DNA from: Planctomycetaceae bacterium
GTDB taxonomy: Bacteria; Planctomycetota; Planctomycetia; Pirellulales; UBA1268
Length of the DNA stretch: 5,617 nucleotides
Assembly (NCBI GenBank): GCA_947453125.1
Contig: CANGGC010000218.1
Span: 1 to 5,617 of the forward strand
Direction of reading: 5' to 3'
A program made the position numbers and the translations under genes. The notes beneath the pieces were generated by a model that saw only the letters and a program-made list of their open reading frames with translations, searched no databases and was not told where the DNA came from. This document shows positions 1-5,617 of the stretch, piece after piece. The first letter of the stretch is position 1, and the number at the start of each line of letters is the position of its first letter.

Positions 1-3000
1 GTGGCTGACCGCCGCGCCGTGACGACCCTCGACCGGCGCTGGATGGCCGTGGCGGAGCCAGCCGAAGGGGGCCGAACGCGTCTGGAGGTGCTCAAGGTCG
101 ATGCAGCCGGGCGGACCGATCCGCAAACGTCGTTCATGGTCCCACCGCTCGCCGCCCCGATCACGGCGCTGGTCCTCCTGCCCGGTGCGGCGAAGGAAGC
201 GATCCCGAGGATCGTCCTCGGCACAGGCGACGGCCTGCTGACGCTCGTCGCGGCGCCTGCGGATGGAGCCAGCGGAGAGGGGCGGATGGAACGCCGCTGG
301 CGCGCGGCAGCGGCGAAGGTGACGGCGCTTGCGGCTGCCAGCGACGGAAAGCATCTCGCCACTGGCCTCGAGAATGGTCAGACGTCGCTGTGGCGGATCG
401 GGGAGGATGCCCCGCGCGGGGCGCCCGTGGCAACGGACGTGGCAGGGGTGACGGCCTCCGCTCATCATCCCGCCCGCCGGCTTGTCGCCCTGGCCGGGAG
501 CCTCGATGGCAGGCCGGTGATCCGTGTCATCAGGCTCGAAGGGGGGACGATCGCGGCCACGCTTCCGGGCCATGAGGGGGGAACGACAGCGCTCGCCTTC
601 TCGGCCGACGGCGGGCGGGTGGTTTCGGGGGGCGCTGATGGGATCGTTCGGCTCTCCGATTGGACGAACGCCGCGGCCCCGCCGATCGGTCGTTTCGAGG
701 CGGGGGGCGCGGTGACCGCCGTTGCCGTCAGCCCCGATGTGACGCTCGTGATCGCGGCACGGGGCGATGCGGTTCTCCGTACCTGGACCGTGGCCGACGG
801 TATGGCGGGCAAGGATCTCGCGGGGCATGCCGGGAAGGTCCTCGCGGTTGGTGTCCTGGCCGGCAACCAGCCCTGGTCGGTAGGGACCGATCGGTCGGTC
901 AAGGTCTGGAATGTCGCCGAAGCCCGTCAGGCTTCGGCGTGGGATCTCCCTTCGCCGCCGACGGCGCTGGGCCTGTCGGCCGATGGCAACACGCTCGTAG
1001 CTGGCGGCGAAGACAAACTTGTCCGCACCCATGCCCTGGCCAATGGCCAGATCCAGCAGACGTTCACCGGCCATACCGCGCCAGTCGTCGCGGTCGGCTT
1101 GTCAACCGATGGCAAGCGGTTGGTATCGCTCGAACGCGACGGCGGGCGTGAAGGGACGTTTCTCTGGGATGTGCCGACCGCGCGCCTCGCCGAGGCGGTC
1201 GAGCAGGCAGTGGTGGCGGAATCTCCCCAGATCGGTCTGCTCCTCGACGGAGCGGAGAACGCCTCCCTGGTGATCCGTGGAGACGGTCGGTTGCTGCCCG
1301 CTGACCTCCGCTTCGCAAGGCATCTCGACGGGGGCCAGCAGGGGGTGAGCGGCTTGGCGTTCCTCGGCGGCGGCCAGCAGGTGATTGCCGCGGCGGTCGA
1401 CGGATCGATCCGTGGCTATCAGGTCGAGTCGGGCCAGGGGGTGTTCACGGCCGGGCATGGCGTCGCGATTCGCACGCTGGCCGTAGCCGACGAGCAAACC
1501 TTCGCCACCGGGGGCGCTGATGGATCGTTGCGACTCTGGCAGGCGGGGGGGGCCGCCTTCGGTATCCACGGGATCGGCAACCTCGGCGGGGAGGTGACGG
1601 CGCTCGCCTGGTCGGATGATCGGACACGGATCGTCACCGCCGTCGCCGGTGCCAAGCCGACCGTGACGATCCACGACACCACCACCGGTGTGCTCCTCCA
1701 GCGGTTCACGAGCCACGCCCAACCGGTGACGCATCTGGCCTGCGTCGTTGCCGGGGGGGGAGGCAACGCCGGGCCTGAGGGGGCGCAGTGGGTGCTGTCG
1801 ACGGCGGCCGACGGTGCCTGGCGCTGGCAGGTGGTGGCAGGCCGGTCGATGGCGGGGCTCAACCAGAATCCGGTGCATGGGGGAGCGGTGACGGCCGTGG
1901 CCCGCTTTCCGGGTGACGTTGGAGAGGTGTTGACCGGCTGCGCCGACGGCGTGGCCCGGCGGATCCGTCTCGCCGACGGTCAGGTCGTGACGCAGTATGC
2001 CCACGGTGGCCCGGTGGCTGGGGTGGCGGTGAGTGCCGATGGGGCGCGGGTGGCGACCGTGGGGGAGAACAAGCTTGCCCGCCTCTGGCAGGCGGGGGGG
2101 CAGCAGGTGGCGGAACTGCGCGGCGACCAGCGCCTGCGCACGGCCATGGCCGGACTCACGCGACAGGTGACCACCGCCACCGAACGAGTAAGCCGCACGA
2201 AGCAACTCCTCGAGGCCGCTGACAAAGATCTACCGGTGCGCAACGACCTGTTCACGAAGGCGACGGCGGCACTCGCTGCGGCGACGACCGATGTCCAGCA
2301 GAAGACCACCGCGGCGATGCAGGCGAACGACGCGAAGACCACCGCCGAACGGGAATCGATCGCCGCATCCGCGGCGGCCCGCGCGATGCTCCTAGCGAAG
2401 GCGAAGGCTGATCAGGCCGTGAAGGAGGTGGGGGTGGAGTTGCAGGTGGCCCAGCAGCGCGTCGTGCAGCGGCAGGCGGCCTCCGATGCCAGGTCAGCCG
2501 ACGCCGGCCTCAAGCAGGCCGTAGCCGAAGCCACGGCTGTCGTGCCACAGGTGCAGCAGAAGCAGCAAGGCGCCCAGGCGATGGCGCAGGCCGCAGCCCA
2601 GGCAGCCACCACCGCCGCAACGGCGGCGGGGGCCGCAGCCACGAAGGCGACTGAGGCCGGGAAGCCGGCGGCCGCCGCCGTCGCCGCCCTGAAGACGGCA
2701 GAGGGGGCGAAGAGACTGGCGATGCAGCAGGGAGAGATTGCCAAGCGGGAGTTGGACCAGGCCCAAGTCTCCCTCCAGGTGGCGCGCGACAGCCACCAGC
2801 GTGCCGAGGGGACGCTCAACGAGACGAAAGGGCGGCTCGATGCCACGACCGGCGCCGCGAATGCAGCCGAGCAGCCGATCCGCCGTGTGGCCTTCTCTCC
2901 CGACTCGACCCGCCTGGTAACGGTCGGTGATTTCCCTTCGGCCCACGTGTGGGACGCAGCCAGTGGAGCAGCACTCTCCTCGTATGCCGGGGGAGGAGGG

Positions 3001-3831
3001 GGGCTTGTATCGGTGGCCTATCTCTCTGGATCACGCTTCGTGACACTTGCCGCGGACGGCGCCCTCGTCGCCTGGGAGACGAATCCCCCCTGGACGCTCG
3101 CGGCAACGATCGGTGGGGATGATCAGCCGGGGCTGATCGCCGACCGGGTGATGAGCGTCGACTTCAGTGCCGACGGCACGCAACTCCTCGTCGCAGGCGG
3201 TGTGCCTTCGCGGTCCGGAGAGCTGGCGATCTTTCAGGTCGCTGACGGCGCGCGGAGCTTCCATCTCCCCCAGGCGCACGACGACGTCGTCCATGCGGCC
3301 CGGTTCTCGCCCGACGGGCGAAGGGTCGCATCCGGGGGCGCCGACAAATATCTGCGGACCTTCGATATCGCCTCGATGAAGCCTCTGCGCCGTTTCGAGG
3401 GGCATACAAACTCTCTCCTCGGGGTGGCCTGGAAGGGGGATGGGCTCGAGATCGCCTCGGCGGGCGCCGATGCGGCCGTGAAGGTGTGGGATACCGACTC
3501 CGCCGATCAGAAGCAGTCGATCGGCGGATTCACCCGCCACGTCACGGCGGTGGAGTATCGCGGGGCGTCCGACGAGATCGTGTCGACCAGTGGCGACAAG
3601 CAGGTGCGCGTCCACAACGCCAGTAACGGCGGCCTCGCACGGACGATCCCTTCCGTGCCGGCGTGGCTCCACGGCCTCGACGTGACGGCGAGCGGGGAGG
3701 TCGTCGCCGCAGGGAGCGCCGACGGCACCGTATACGTGTGGAATGCCACGAACGGCCAGGTGTTGGCAACGATCCCGGCGGAGAATGCCGATGCGAAGGC
3801 TGCCGACGGTCCCGGGCCGACCACGCGTTGA
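1..3831 (+). CDS. WD40-repeat protein with central Ala-rich coiled-coil insert, 5'-partial
   Basis: The frame is open from the first base to TGA at 3829-3831 (1276 codons visible). The GTG at base 1 is probably not the true start: no signal peptide follows it, and residues 1-40 already read like a propeller blade. I count about 16 blades before residue 700, several with a GH..WD-like signature (e.g. 190-222, 275-304, 357-390, 485-514, 668-697). Residues ~708-957 are a charged, Ala/Gln/Thr-rich helical segment without blades. Seven more blades follow (958-985, 1001-1026, 1048-1081, 1093-1123, 1135-1164, 1180-1207, 1221-1248), enough for one complete propeller, then a short polar tail. Related planctomycete proteins often carry a signal peptide and a planctomycete-type cytochrome c domain at the N-terminus; whether this one does cannot be seen. 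The likely role is a protein-interaction scaffold, probably exported. No catalytic motif was found. The gene converges on the DUF1501 gene. The fold is confident, the function unknown. Confidence 0.9.
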   Translation: MADRRAVTTLDRRWMAVAEPAEGGRTRLEVLKVDAAGRTDPQTSFMVPPLAAPITALVLLPGAAKEAIPRIVLGTGDGLLTLVAAPADGASGEGRMERRWRAAAAKVTALAAASDGKHLATGLENGQTSLWRIGEDAPRGAPVATDVAGVTASAHHPARRLVALAGSLDGRPVIRVIRLEGGTIAATLPGHEGGTTALAFSADGGRVVSGGADGIVRLSDWTNAAAPPIGRFEAGGAVTAVAVSPDVTLVIAARGDAVLRTWTVADGMAGKDLAGHAGKVLAVGVLAGNQPWSVGTDRSVKVWNVAEARQASAWDLPSPPTALGLSADGNTLVAGGEDKLVRTHALANGQIQQTFTGHTAPVVAVGLSTDGKRLVSLERDGGREGTFLWDVPTARLAEAVEQAVVAESPQIGLLLDGAENASLVIRGDGRLLPADLRFARHLDGGQQGVSGLAFLGGGQQVIAAAVDGSIRGYQVESGQGVFTAGHGVAIRTLAVADEQTFATGGADGSLRLWQAGGAAFGIHGIGNLGGEVTALAWSDDRTRIVTAVAGAKPTVTIHDTTTGVLLQRFTSHAQPVTHLACVVAGGGGNAGPEGAQWVLSTAADGAWRWQVVAGRSMAGLNQNPVHGGAVTAVARFPGDVGEVLTGCADGVARRIRLADGQVVTQYAHGGPVAGVAVSADGARVATVGENKLARLWQAGGQQVAELRGDQRLRTAMAGLTRQVTTATERVSRTKQLLEAADKDLPVRNDLFTKATAALAAATTDVQQKTTAAMQANDAKTTAERESIAASAAARAMLLAKAKADQAVKEVGVELQVAQQRVVQRQAASDARSADAGLKQAVAEATAVVPQVQQKQQGAQAMAQAAAQAATTAATAAGAAATKATEAGKPAAAAVAALKTAEGAKRLAMQQGEIAKRELDQAQVSLQVARDSHQRAEGTLNETKGRLDATTGAANAAEQPIRRVAFSPDSTRLVTVGDFPSAHVWDAASGAALSSYAGGGGGLVSVAYLSGSRFVTLAADGALVAWETNPPWTLAATIGGDDQPGLIADRVMSVDFSADGTQLLVAGGVPSRSGELAIFQVADGARSFHLPQAHDDVVHAARFSPDGRRVASGGADKYLRTFDIASMKPLRRFEGHTNSLLGVAWKGDGLEIASAGADAAVKVWDTDSADQKQSIGGFTRHVTAVEYRGASDEIVSTSGDKQVRVHNASNGGLARTIPSVPAWLHGLDVTASGEVVAAGSADGTVYVWNATNGQVLATIPAENADAKAADGPGPTTR
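1534..1551 (+). repeat. 18-bp direct repeat, copy 1 (LWQAGG codons with poly-G)
   Basis: CTCTGGCAGGCGGGGGGG is identical to bases 2083-2100. It encodes the end of a WD40 blade (LWQAGG). In this copy the G run is eight long (1545-1552). The identity at synonymous positions goes beyond what the shared peptide needs. Confidence 0.8.
2083..2100 (+). repeat. 18-bp direct repeat, copy 2 (LWQAGG codons with poly-G)
   Basis: This is the second copy of the repeat at 1534-1551. It encodes LWQAGG at the end of the last blade before the helical insert, with a run of seven G at 2094-2100. Confidence 0.8.
2122..2871 (+). other. Region encoding the helical (coiled-coil) insert between propellers
   Basis: This part of the WD40 gene encodes residues ~708-957. 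The protein here lacks the Gly/Trp-Asp pattern of blades and is dominated by Ala, Gln, Thr, Lys and Glu; residues ~860-900 are almost pure Ala/Thr. Glycine and aromatic residues are rare. Charged and small residues alternate in a way that fits long amphipathic helices or a coiled coil. The insert begins after ELRGD, where the next blade's GH element would be expected, and ends at QPIRRVAFSPD, where that blade resumes. It therefore sits in an inter-blade loop. Heptad registry was judged by eye only. Confidence 0.7.
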
Positions 3832-3876
3832 AGCGGCGCGATCGTCAGGAGATCGAATCGACGAGCTCTCGCCGCT
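3832..3876. terminator. Imperfect inverted repeat between convergent genes, weak terminator candidate
   Basis: AGCGGCG (3832-3838) is complementary to CGCCGCT (3870-3876), and TCGTC (3842-3846) to GACGA (3860-3864). Together they form a 7-bp plus 5-bp stem with a small asymmetric internal loop and a 13-base hairpin loop. It fills most of the 50-bp gap between two gene ends and could serve both strands. No T-tract follows on either strand, so it is not a canonical intrinsic terminator, and chance pairing in G+C-rich DNA is possible. Confidence 0.3.
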
Positions 3877-3881
3877 GCCGG

Positions 3882-5231
3882 TCAGACGAGCTCCTCGATC
3901 GGTCGCCCCTGCTCGATCATGTACACGGGGCGTCCGGCCTGATTGACATACTGAACCCGTCCCTCGATCCCCAGCACCTGGAAGATCGTCGCCATCAGGT
4001 CCTGCGGGCCGATCGGTGTGGTCTTGGGGACATCGACCTTCTCGGCCGATTCACCGATCACCTGCCCCATCTTCAGGCCGCCACCGGCCAGGGCCAACGT
4101 GCTCAAGGGGGCCCAGTGGTCGCGGCCGGCGCTGCCATTGATCTTCGGCGTGCGGCCGAATTCGCCACTGACGACGAGGAGGATCTTCTCGTCGACGCCG
4201 CGCATCGCCATGTCCTCGACGAGGGCCGAGACGGCCCGGTCGAGGGCCGGCCCGAGCGTGTCCATCGCGGCCTTGATGCCGGAGTGCATGTCCCATCCGC
4301 CGTGACTCACGGTCACGAACCCGCAACCGGCCTCGCAGAGCCGGCGGGCTTGGAGCAGCTGCTGGCCCAGGCCGGGGCCGTAGCGGTCGACGACGCGCGG
4401 GTCTTCGTACTTCAGGTCGAAGGCCTGCTGCGAGCGGCTGAGGATGATGTCGAAGGCCTGCTGCTCGAAGGCGTCGAGCCCCTCGACCAAGCCGCTGCGG
4501 TCGACCGAGCGGCGGACAGTATCGATGCCCGCGAGCAGATCGCGGCGGCCATCGAGCCGATCCTTGCCGACGACGAGCGCCATGTTCTGCCGCGCCTCGC
4601 CCCCCGGATCGAACGGACCGAAGGCTGTGCCGAGGAACGAGGGGCCGTCGGCGTAGATGCCACCGATGCGGACGTACGTCGGGATCCCGGATTGCGGGTG
4701 ATTGGTGCCACGCTGCCGGGCGAGGATCGAACCGATGCCGGGGCGGTCCGGCACGGCGCCGTTGTCGGCGAGCCGGTTGTCATAGCCGGTCATGACGTAA
4801 TGCGTGCCGCCGGAGTGACCGCTGTTGGTGTGGGCGAAGCTGCGGACGATTGCCAGCTTGTCGGCGATCTTGGCCATCCGTTGGAAGTTGCCTCCGAAGG
4901 AGACGCCGGGGAGGTTCGTCGCAACCTCGCCGGTGACGCTGCGGTATTCGGCCGGCGCCGTCATCTTCGGGTCGAAGGTTTCGACGTGGGTCGCTCCACC
5001 GCCGAGCCACAGCCAGATCACTGAGGTGTCTTTCGTGGCAAGGCCGGCGTCGGCCCTCGCGGCGCGGGTGCGGAGAAGCTGCCCCAATCCGAGGCCGCCG
5101 ACGGCGTGAGCCCCCATCCCAAGAGACCTCAAGCCAAGAGCGCCCAAGCCGAGCGAGCCCACCTTGATCATGTCGCGGCGTGCGAGGCCGGCGCAGTTTC
5201 GATTCATTCGCCCCGTGGGAATCTCGAGCAT
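3882..5231 (-). CDS. DUF1501 family protein with twin-arginine signal
   Basis: A 449-residue protein of the usual DUF1501 length. The family is related to the alkaline phosphatase/sulfatase superfamily, is abundant in planctomycetes, and its biochemical role is not established. The N-terminus MLEIPTG...GLARRDMIKVG is the typical family start with a twin-arginine motif (R18-R19). A Gly/Leu-rich segment (25-50) and a possible A-R-A cleavage site (58-60) follow, so Tat export is likely. Family landmarks are GGGATHVETFDPK (77-89), THYVMTG (143-149), SHGGWDMH (309-316), GEFGRTP (356-362) and GRDHW (369-373). The conserved His, Asp and Glu residues in these motifs are potential metal or catalytic ligands. 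Translation is set to the second of two adjacent ATGs (5231), which is 5 bases from AGGGGG; the first (5234) is only 2 bases away. The ATG at 5288 overlaps the promoter -10. DUF1501 genes often sit beside DUF1549/DUF1553 cytochrome genes, but no such partner adjoins here, and the gene has its own promoter. No frameshift or missing motif was seen. Confidence 0.95.
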   Translation of the reverse strand: MLEIPTGRMNRNCAGLARRDMIKVGSLGLGALGLRSLGMGAHAVGGLGLGQLLRTRAARADAGLATKDTSVIWLWLGGGATHVETFDPKMTAPAEYRSVTGEVATNLPGVSFGGNFQRMAKIADKLAIVRSFAHTNSGHSGGTHYVMTGYDNRLADNGAVPDRPGIGSILARQRGTNHPQSGIPTYVRIGGIYADGPSFLGTAFGPFDPGGEARQNMALVVGKDRLDGRRDLLAGIDTVRRSVDRSGLVEGLDAFEQQAFDIILSRSQQAFDLKYEDPRVVDRYGPGLGQQLLQARRLCEAGCGFVTVSHGGWDMHSGIKAAMDTLGPALDRAVSALVEDMAMRGVDEKILLVVSGEFGRTPKINGSAGRDHWAPLSTLALAGGGLKMGQVIGESAEKVDVPKTTPIGPQDLMATIFQVLGIEGRVQYVNQAGRPVYMIEQGRPIEELV

Positions 5232-5236
5232 CATCG

Positions 5237-5242
5237 CCCCCT
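5237..5242 (-). promoter_or_regulatory. Ribosome binding site of the DUF1501 gene
   Basis: On the minus strand AGGGGG lies 5 bases upstream of the ATG at 5231 and 2 bases upstream of the ATG at 5234. The spacing favours 5231, which also gives the usual family N-terminus MLEIPTG. Confidence 0.6.
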
Positions 5243-5286
5243 GAATAAAGGTCGTGAACCGGTCTCCCCCCGCAGAATCCTGTCTC

Positions 5287-5316
5287 ATTCTAGCCCTTCA
5301 CTCGAAGATCGTTCAA
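5287..5316 (-). promoter_or_regulatory. Sigma70-like promoter for the DUF1501 gene
   Basis: Read on the minus strand, TTGAAC (5311-5316) is the -35 candidate (4 of 6 consensus bases). An 18-base spacer separates it from TAGAAT (5287-5292), a -10 matching 5 of 6 bases. Transcription would start near 5280, giving a leader of about 48 bases. The ATG at 5288 is part of the -10 region, so it cannot be translated from this transcript; this supports the start at 5231. Confidence 0.6.
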
Positions 5317-5331
5317 TTCAACCTAAGCAAC

Positions 5332-5348
5332 GGCCTCTCGCAGAGGTC
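5332..5348. promoter_or_regulatory. Palindrome between divergent promoters, possible operator
   Basis: CCTCT-CGC-AGAGG (5334-5346) is a perfect 5-bp inverted repeat with one further matching pair (5332/5348). It lies 15 bases behind the leftward -35 (5316) and 12 bases before the rightward -35 (5361), a position suited to a regulator acting on both promoters. It is short and could be chance. No second copy was seen in the window. Confidence 0.25.
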
Positions 5349-5360
5349 AACAGGAGTACA

Positions 5361-5389
5361 TTGACGGCAAATCCAGGTGTGCCTAAAAT
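5361..5389 (+). promoter_or_regulatory. Sigma70-like promoter driving the riboswitch leader
   Basis: TTGACG (5361-5366, 5 of 6 consensus bases), a spacer of exactly 17 bases and TAAAAT (5384-5389, 5 of 6) form a strong housekeeping-type promoter. The expected start is near 5396, about 15 bases before the first stem of the riboswitch. It points away from the DUF1501 gene, towards a gene right of the window. Confidence 0.75.
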
Positions 5390-5410
5390 TTTCAGAGTCG
5401 TGGAAGGATC

Positions 5411-5530
5411 AATCGCCGAGTCTGCTTCGGCAGAGCGGGGGACCCAATTTTCCGGGGCGAACTCGAATCCTTCGAGCGGGGCATCTTCGGCTCCGAGCCC
5501 GTCAGCTAACCCCGTAGGCGTTCGAGGACG
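5411..5530 (+). promoter_or_regulatory. Cyclic di-AMP riboswitch (ydaO-yuaA class)
   Basis: The RNA can be folded by hand into the known c-di-AMP aptamer. P1 is CGCC (5414-5417) with GGCG (5517-5520). P2 is UCUGC-UUCG-GCAGA (5421-5434). P3 is CGGGG (5436-5440) with CCCCG (5510-5514). P4 is GGGC (5455-5458) with GCCC (5497-5500). P5 is CUCGAA-UCC-UUCGAG (5462-5476). P6 is GGGGC (5478-5482) with GCUCC (5490-5494). A pseudoknot joins the P6 loop UCUUCG (5484-5489) to CGAGGA (5523-5528). Hallmark segments are GCCGAGUC after P1, GGGGCGAA after P4, and CCCGUCAGCUAAC followed by CCGUAGGCG on the 3' side. Known members bind two c-di-AMP molecules in a pseudo-symmetric fold and usually turn expression off. 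Their targets include potassium and other transporters and cell-wall enzymes. The target gene here lies beyond 5617. Class assignment is from remembered consensus plus the pairing; no covariance search was run. Confidence 0.92.
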
Positions 5531-5585
5531 GTTCGTCAGGGTTCGGTGCGGCTGAAGGCTCGCCTGAGAAGGCCGCTCCCGATCC

Positions 5586-5615
5586 GTGATTCCCGCGTGG
5601 GGGTCACCTCCCTTT
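5586..5615 (+). terminator. Hairpin with pyrimidine tail, candidate riboswitch expression platform
   Basis: GUGAUUCCC (5586-5594) pairs with GGGGGUCAC (5599-5607): nine pairs including two G-U, with loop GCGU. A pyrimidine-rich tail, CUCCCUUU, follows directly. Lying about 55 bases after the aptamer pseudoknot, it could be the conditional terminator of the switch. The tail is not a clean U-run, and the window ends two bases later, so a longer U-tract cannot be excluded. Another weaker hairpin lies just upstream: GCGGC (5548-5552) with GCCGC (5572-5576). No Shine-Dalgarno and start-codon pair was found between 5531 and 5617. Confidence 0.4.
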
Positions 5616-5617
5616 CA

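Noticed and set aside
1102..2205. 367-codon minus-strand open frame
   Set aside because: It is antisense to clear WD40 blades, with a His/Arg/Pro-rich low-information product.
3663..5024. 453-codon open frame on the plus strand
   Set aside because: It lies antisense to the DUF1501 gene, whose motifs are clear; the product is Arg/Asp/Gly-rich with no recognisable domain. Long antisense frames are common opposite G+C-rich genes.
5232..5288. ATG at 5288 as a longer DUF1501 start (19 extra residues)
   Set aside because: It overlaps the TAGAAT -10 element and lacks a good Shine-Dalgarno; the extra residues are not family-like, whereas the start at 5231 gives the usual MLEIPTG N-terminus.
5421..5501. 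Cluster of hairpins as a REP-like or mobile intergenic repeat
   Set aside because: The hairpins fall exactly at P2, P5 and P6 of the c-di-AMP aptamer, and no second copy exists in the window.
5106..5555. 149-codon plus-strand open frame
   Set aside because: It starts antisense within the DUF1501 signal region, crosses both promoters and covers the riboswitch, whose RNA pairing explains the sequence better; the product is Ser/Pro/Ala-rich and unrecognised.
5321..5614. Minus-strand stretch of 98 codons without a stop
   Set aside because: It has no ATG or GTG start, overlaps the riboswitch on the other strand, and shows no recognisable protein motif.
5601..5617. TCACCTCC motif resembling the 3' end of 16S rRNA
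   Set aside because: The preceding sequence has no 16S helix 45 or other rRNA features. The motif is explained by the 3' arm and tail of the hairpin at 5586-5607.
5586..5617. GTG at 5586 as the start of the riboswitch-controlled gene
   Set aside because: No Shine-Dalgarno lies at proper distance (GAGAAGG ends about 13 bases upstream), the codon lies inside a 9-bp hairpin, and only ten codons are visible.

Overview
The window looks like chromosomal DNA from a high-G+C planctomycete (a related PVC-group bacterium is possible). The evidence is a giant WD40-repeat protein with a long Ala-rich helical insert, together with a Tat-exported DUF1501 protein whose N-terminus is of the typical planctomycete form. 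No mobile element, tRNA, rRNA or CRISPR array was seen.

Layout. Positions 1-3831 (+) hold the 3' part of a WD40 gene that very probably starts upstream of the window: about 16 beta-propeller blades, a ~250-residue Ala/Gln/Thr-rich helical segment, then seven more blades. A 50-bp gap with an imperfect inverted repeat separates it from a convergent DUF1501 gene at 3882-5231 (-). That gene starts at an ATG with a Shine-Dalgarno sequence and has its own sigma70-like promoter at 5287-5316.

The last ~385 bases hold no protein gene but are full of regulatory DNA. A second, divergent promoter (TTGACG, 17-base spacer, TAAAAT) at 5361-5389 points right. About 15 bases after its expected start site lies a nearly textbook cyclic di-AMP (ydaO-yuaA class) riboswitch at about 5411-5530. 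Its P1, both three-way junctions, the conserved GUCAGCUAAC segment and the closing pseudoknot can all be traced by base pairing. It is followed by a candidate expression platform, including a 9-bp hairpin at 5586-5607 with a pyrimidine-rich tail that runs to the window edge. The controlled gene lies to the right of the window.

How the parts relate. WD40 and DUF1501 proteins are commonly co-encoded in planctomycetes, but here they are convergent and so separately transcribed. The DUF1501 promoter and the riboswitch promoter lie back to back, with a small palindrome between them. The riboswitch is the most notable element: it implies that this organism senses c-di-AMP and uses it to control the gene to the right.
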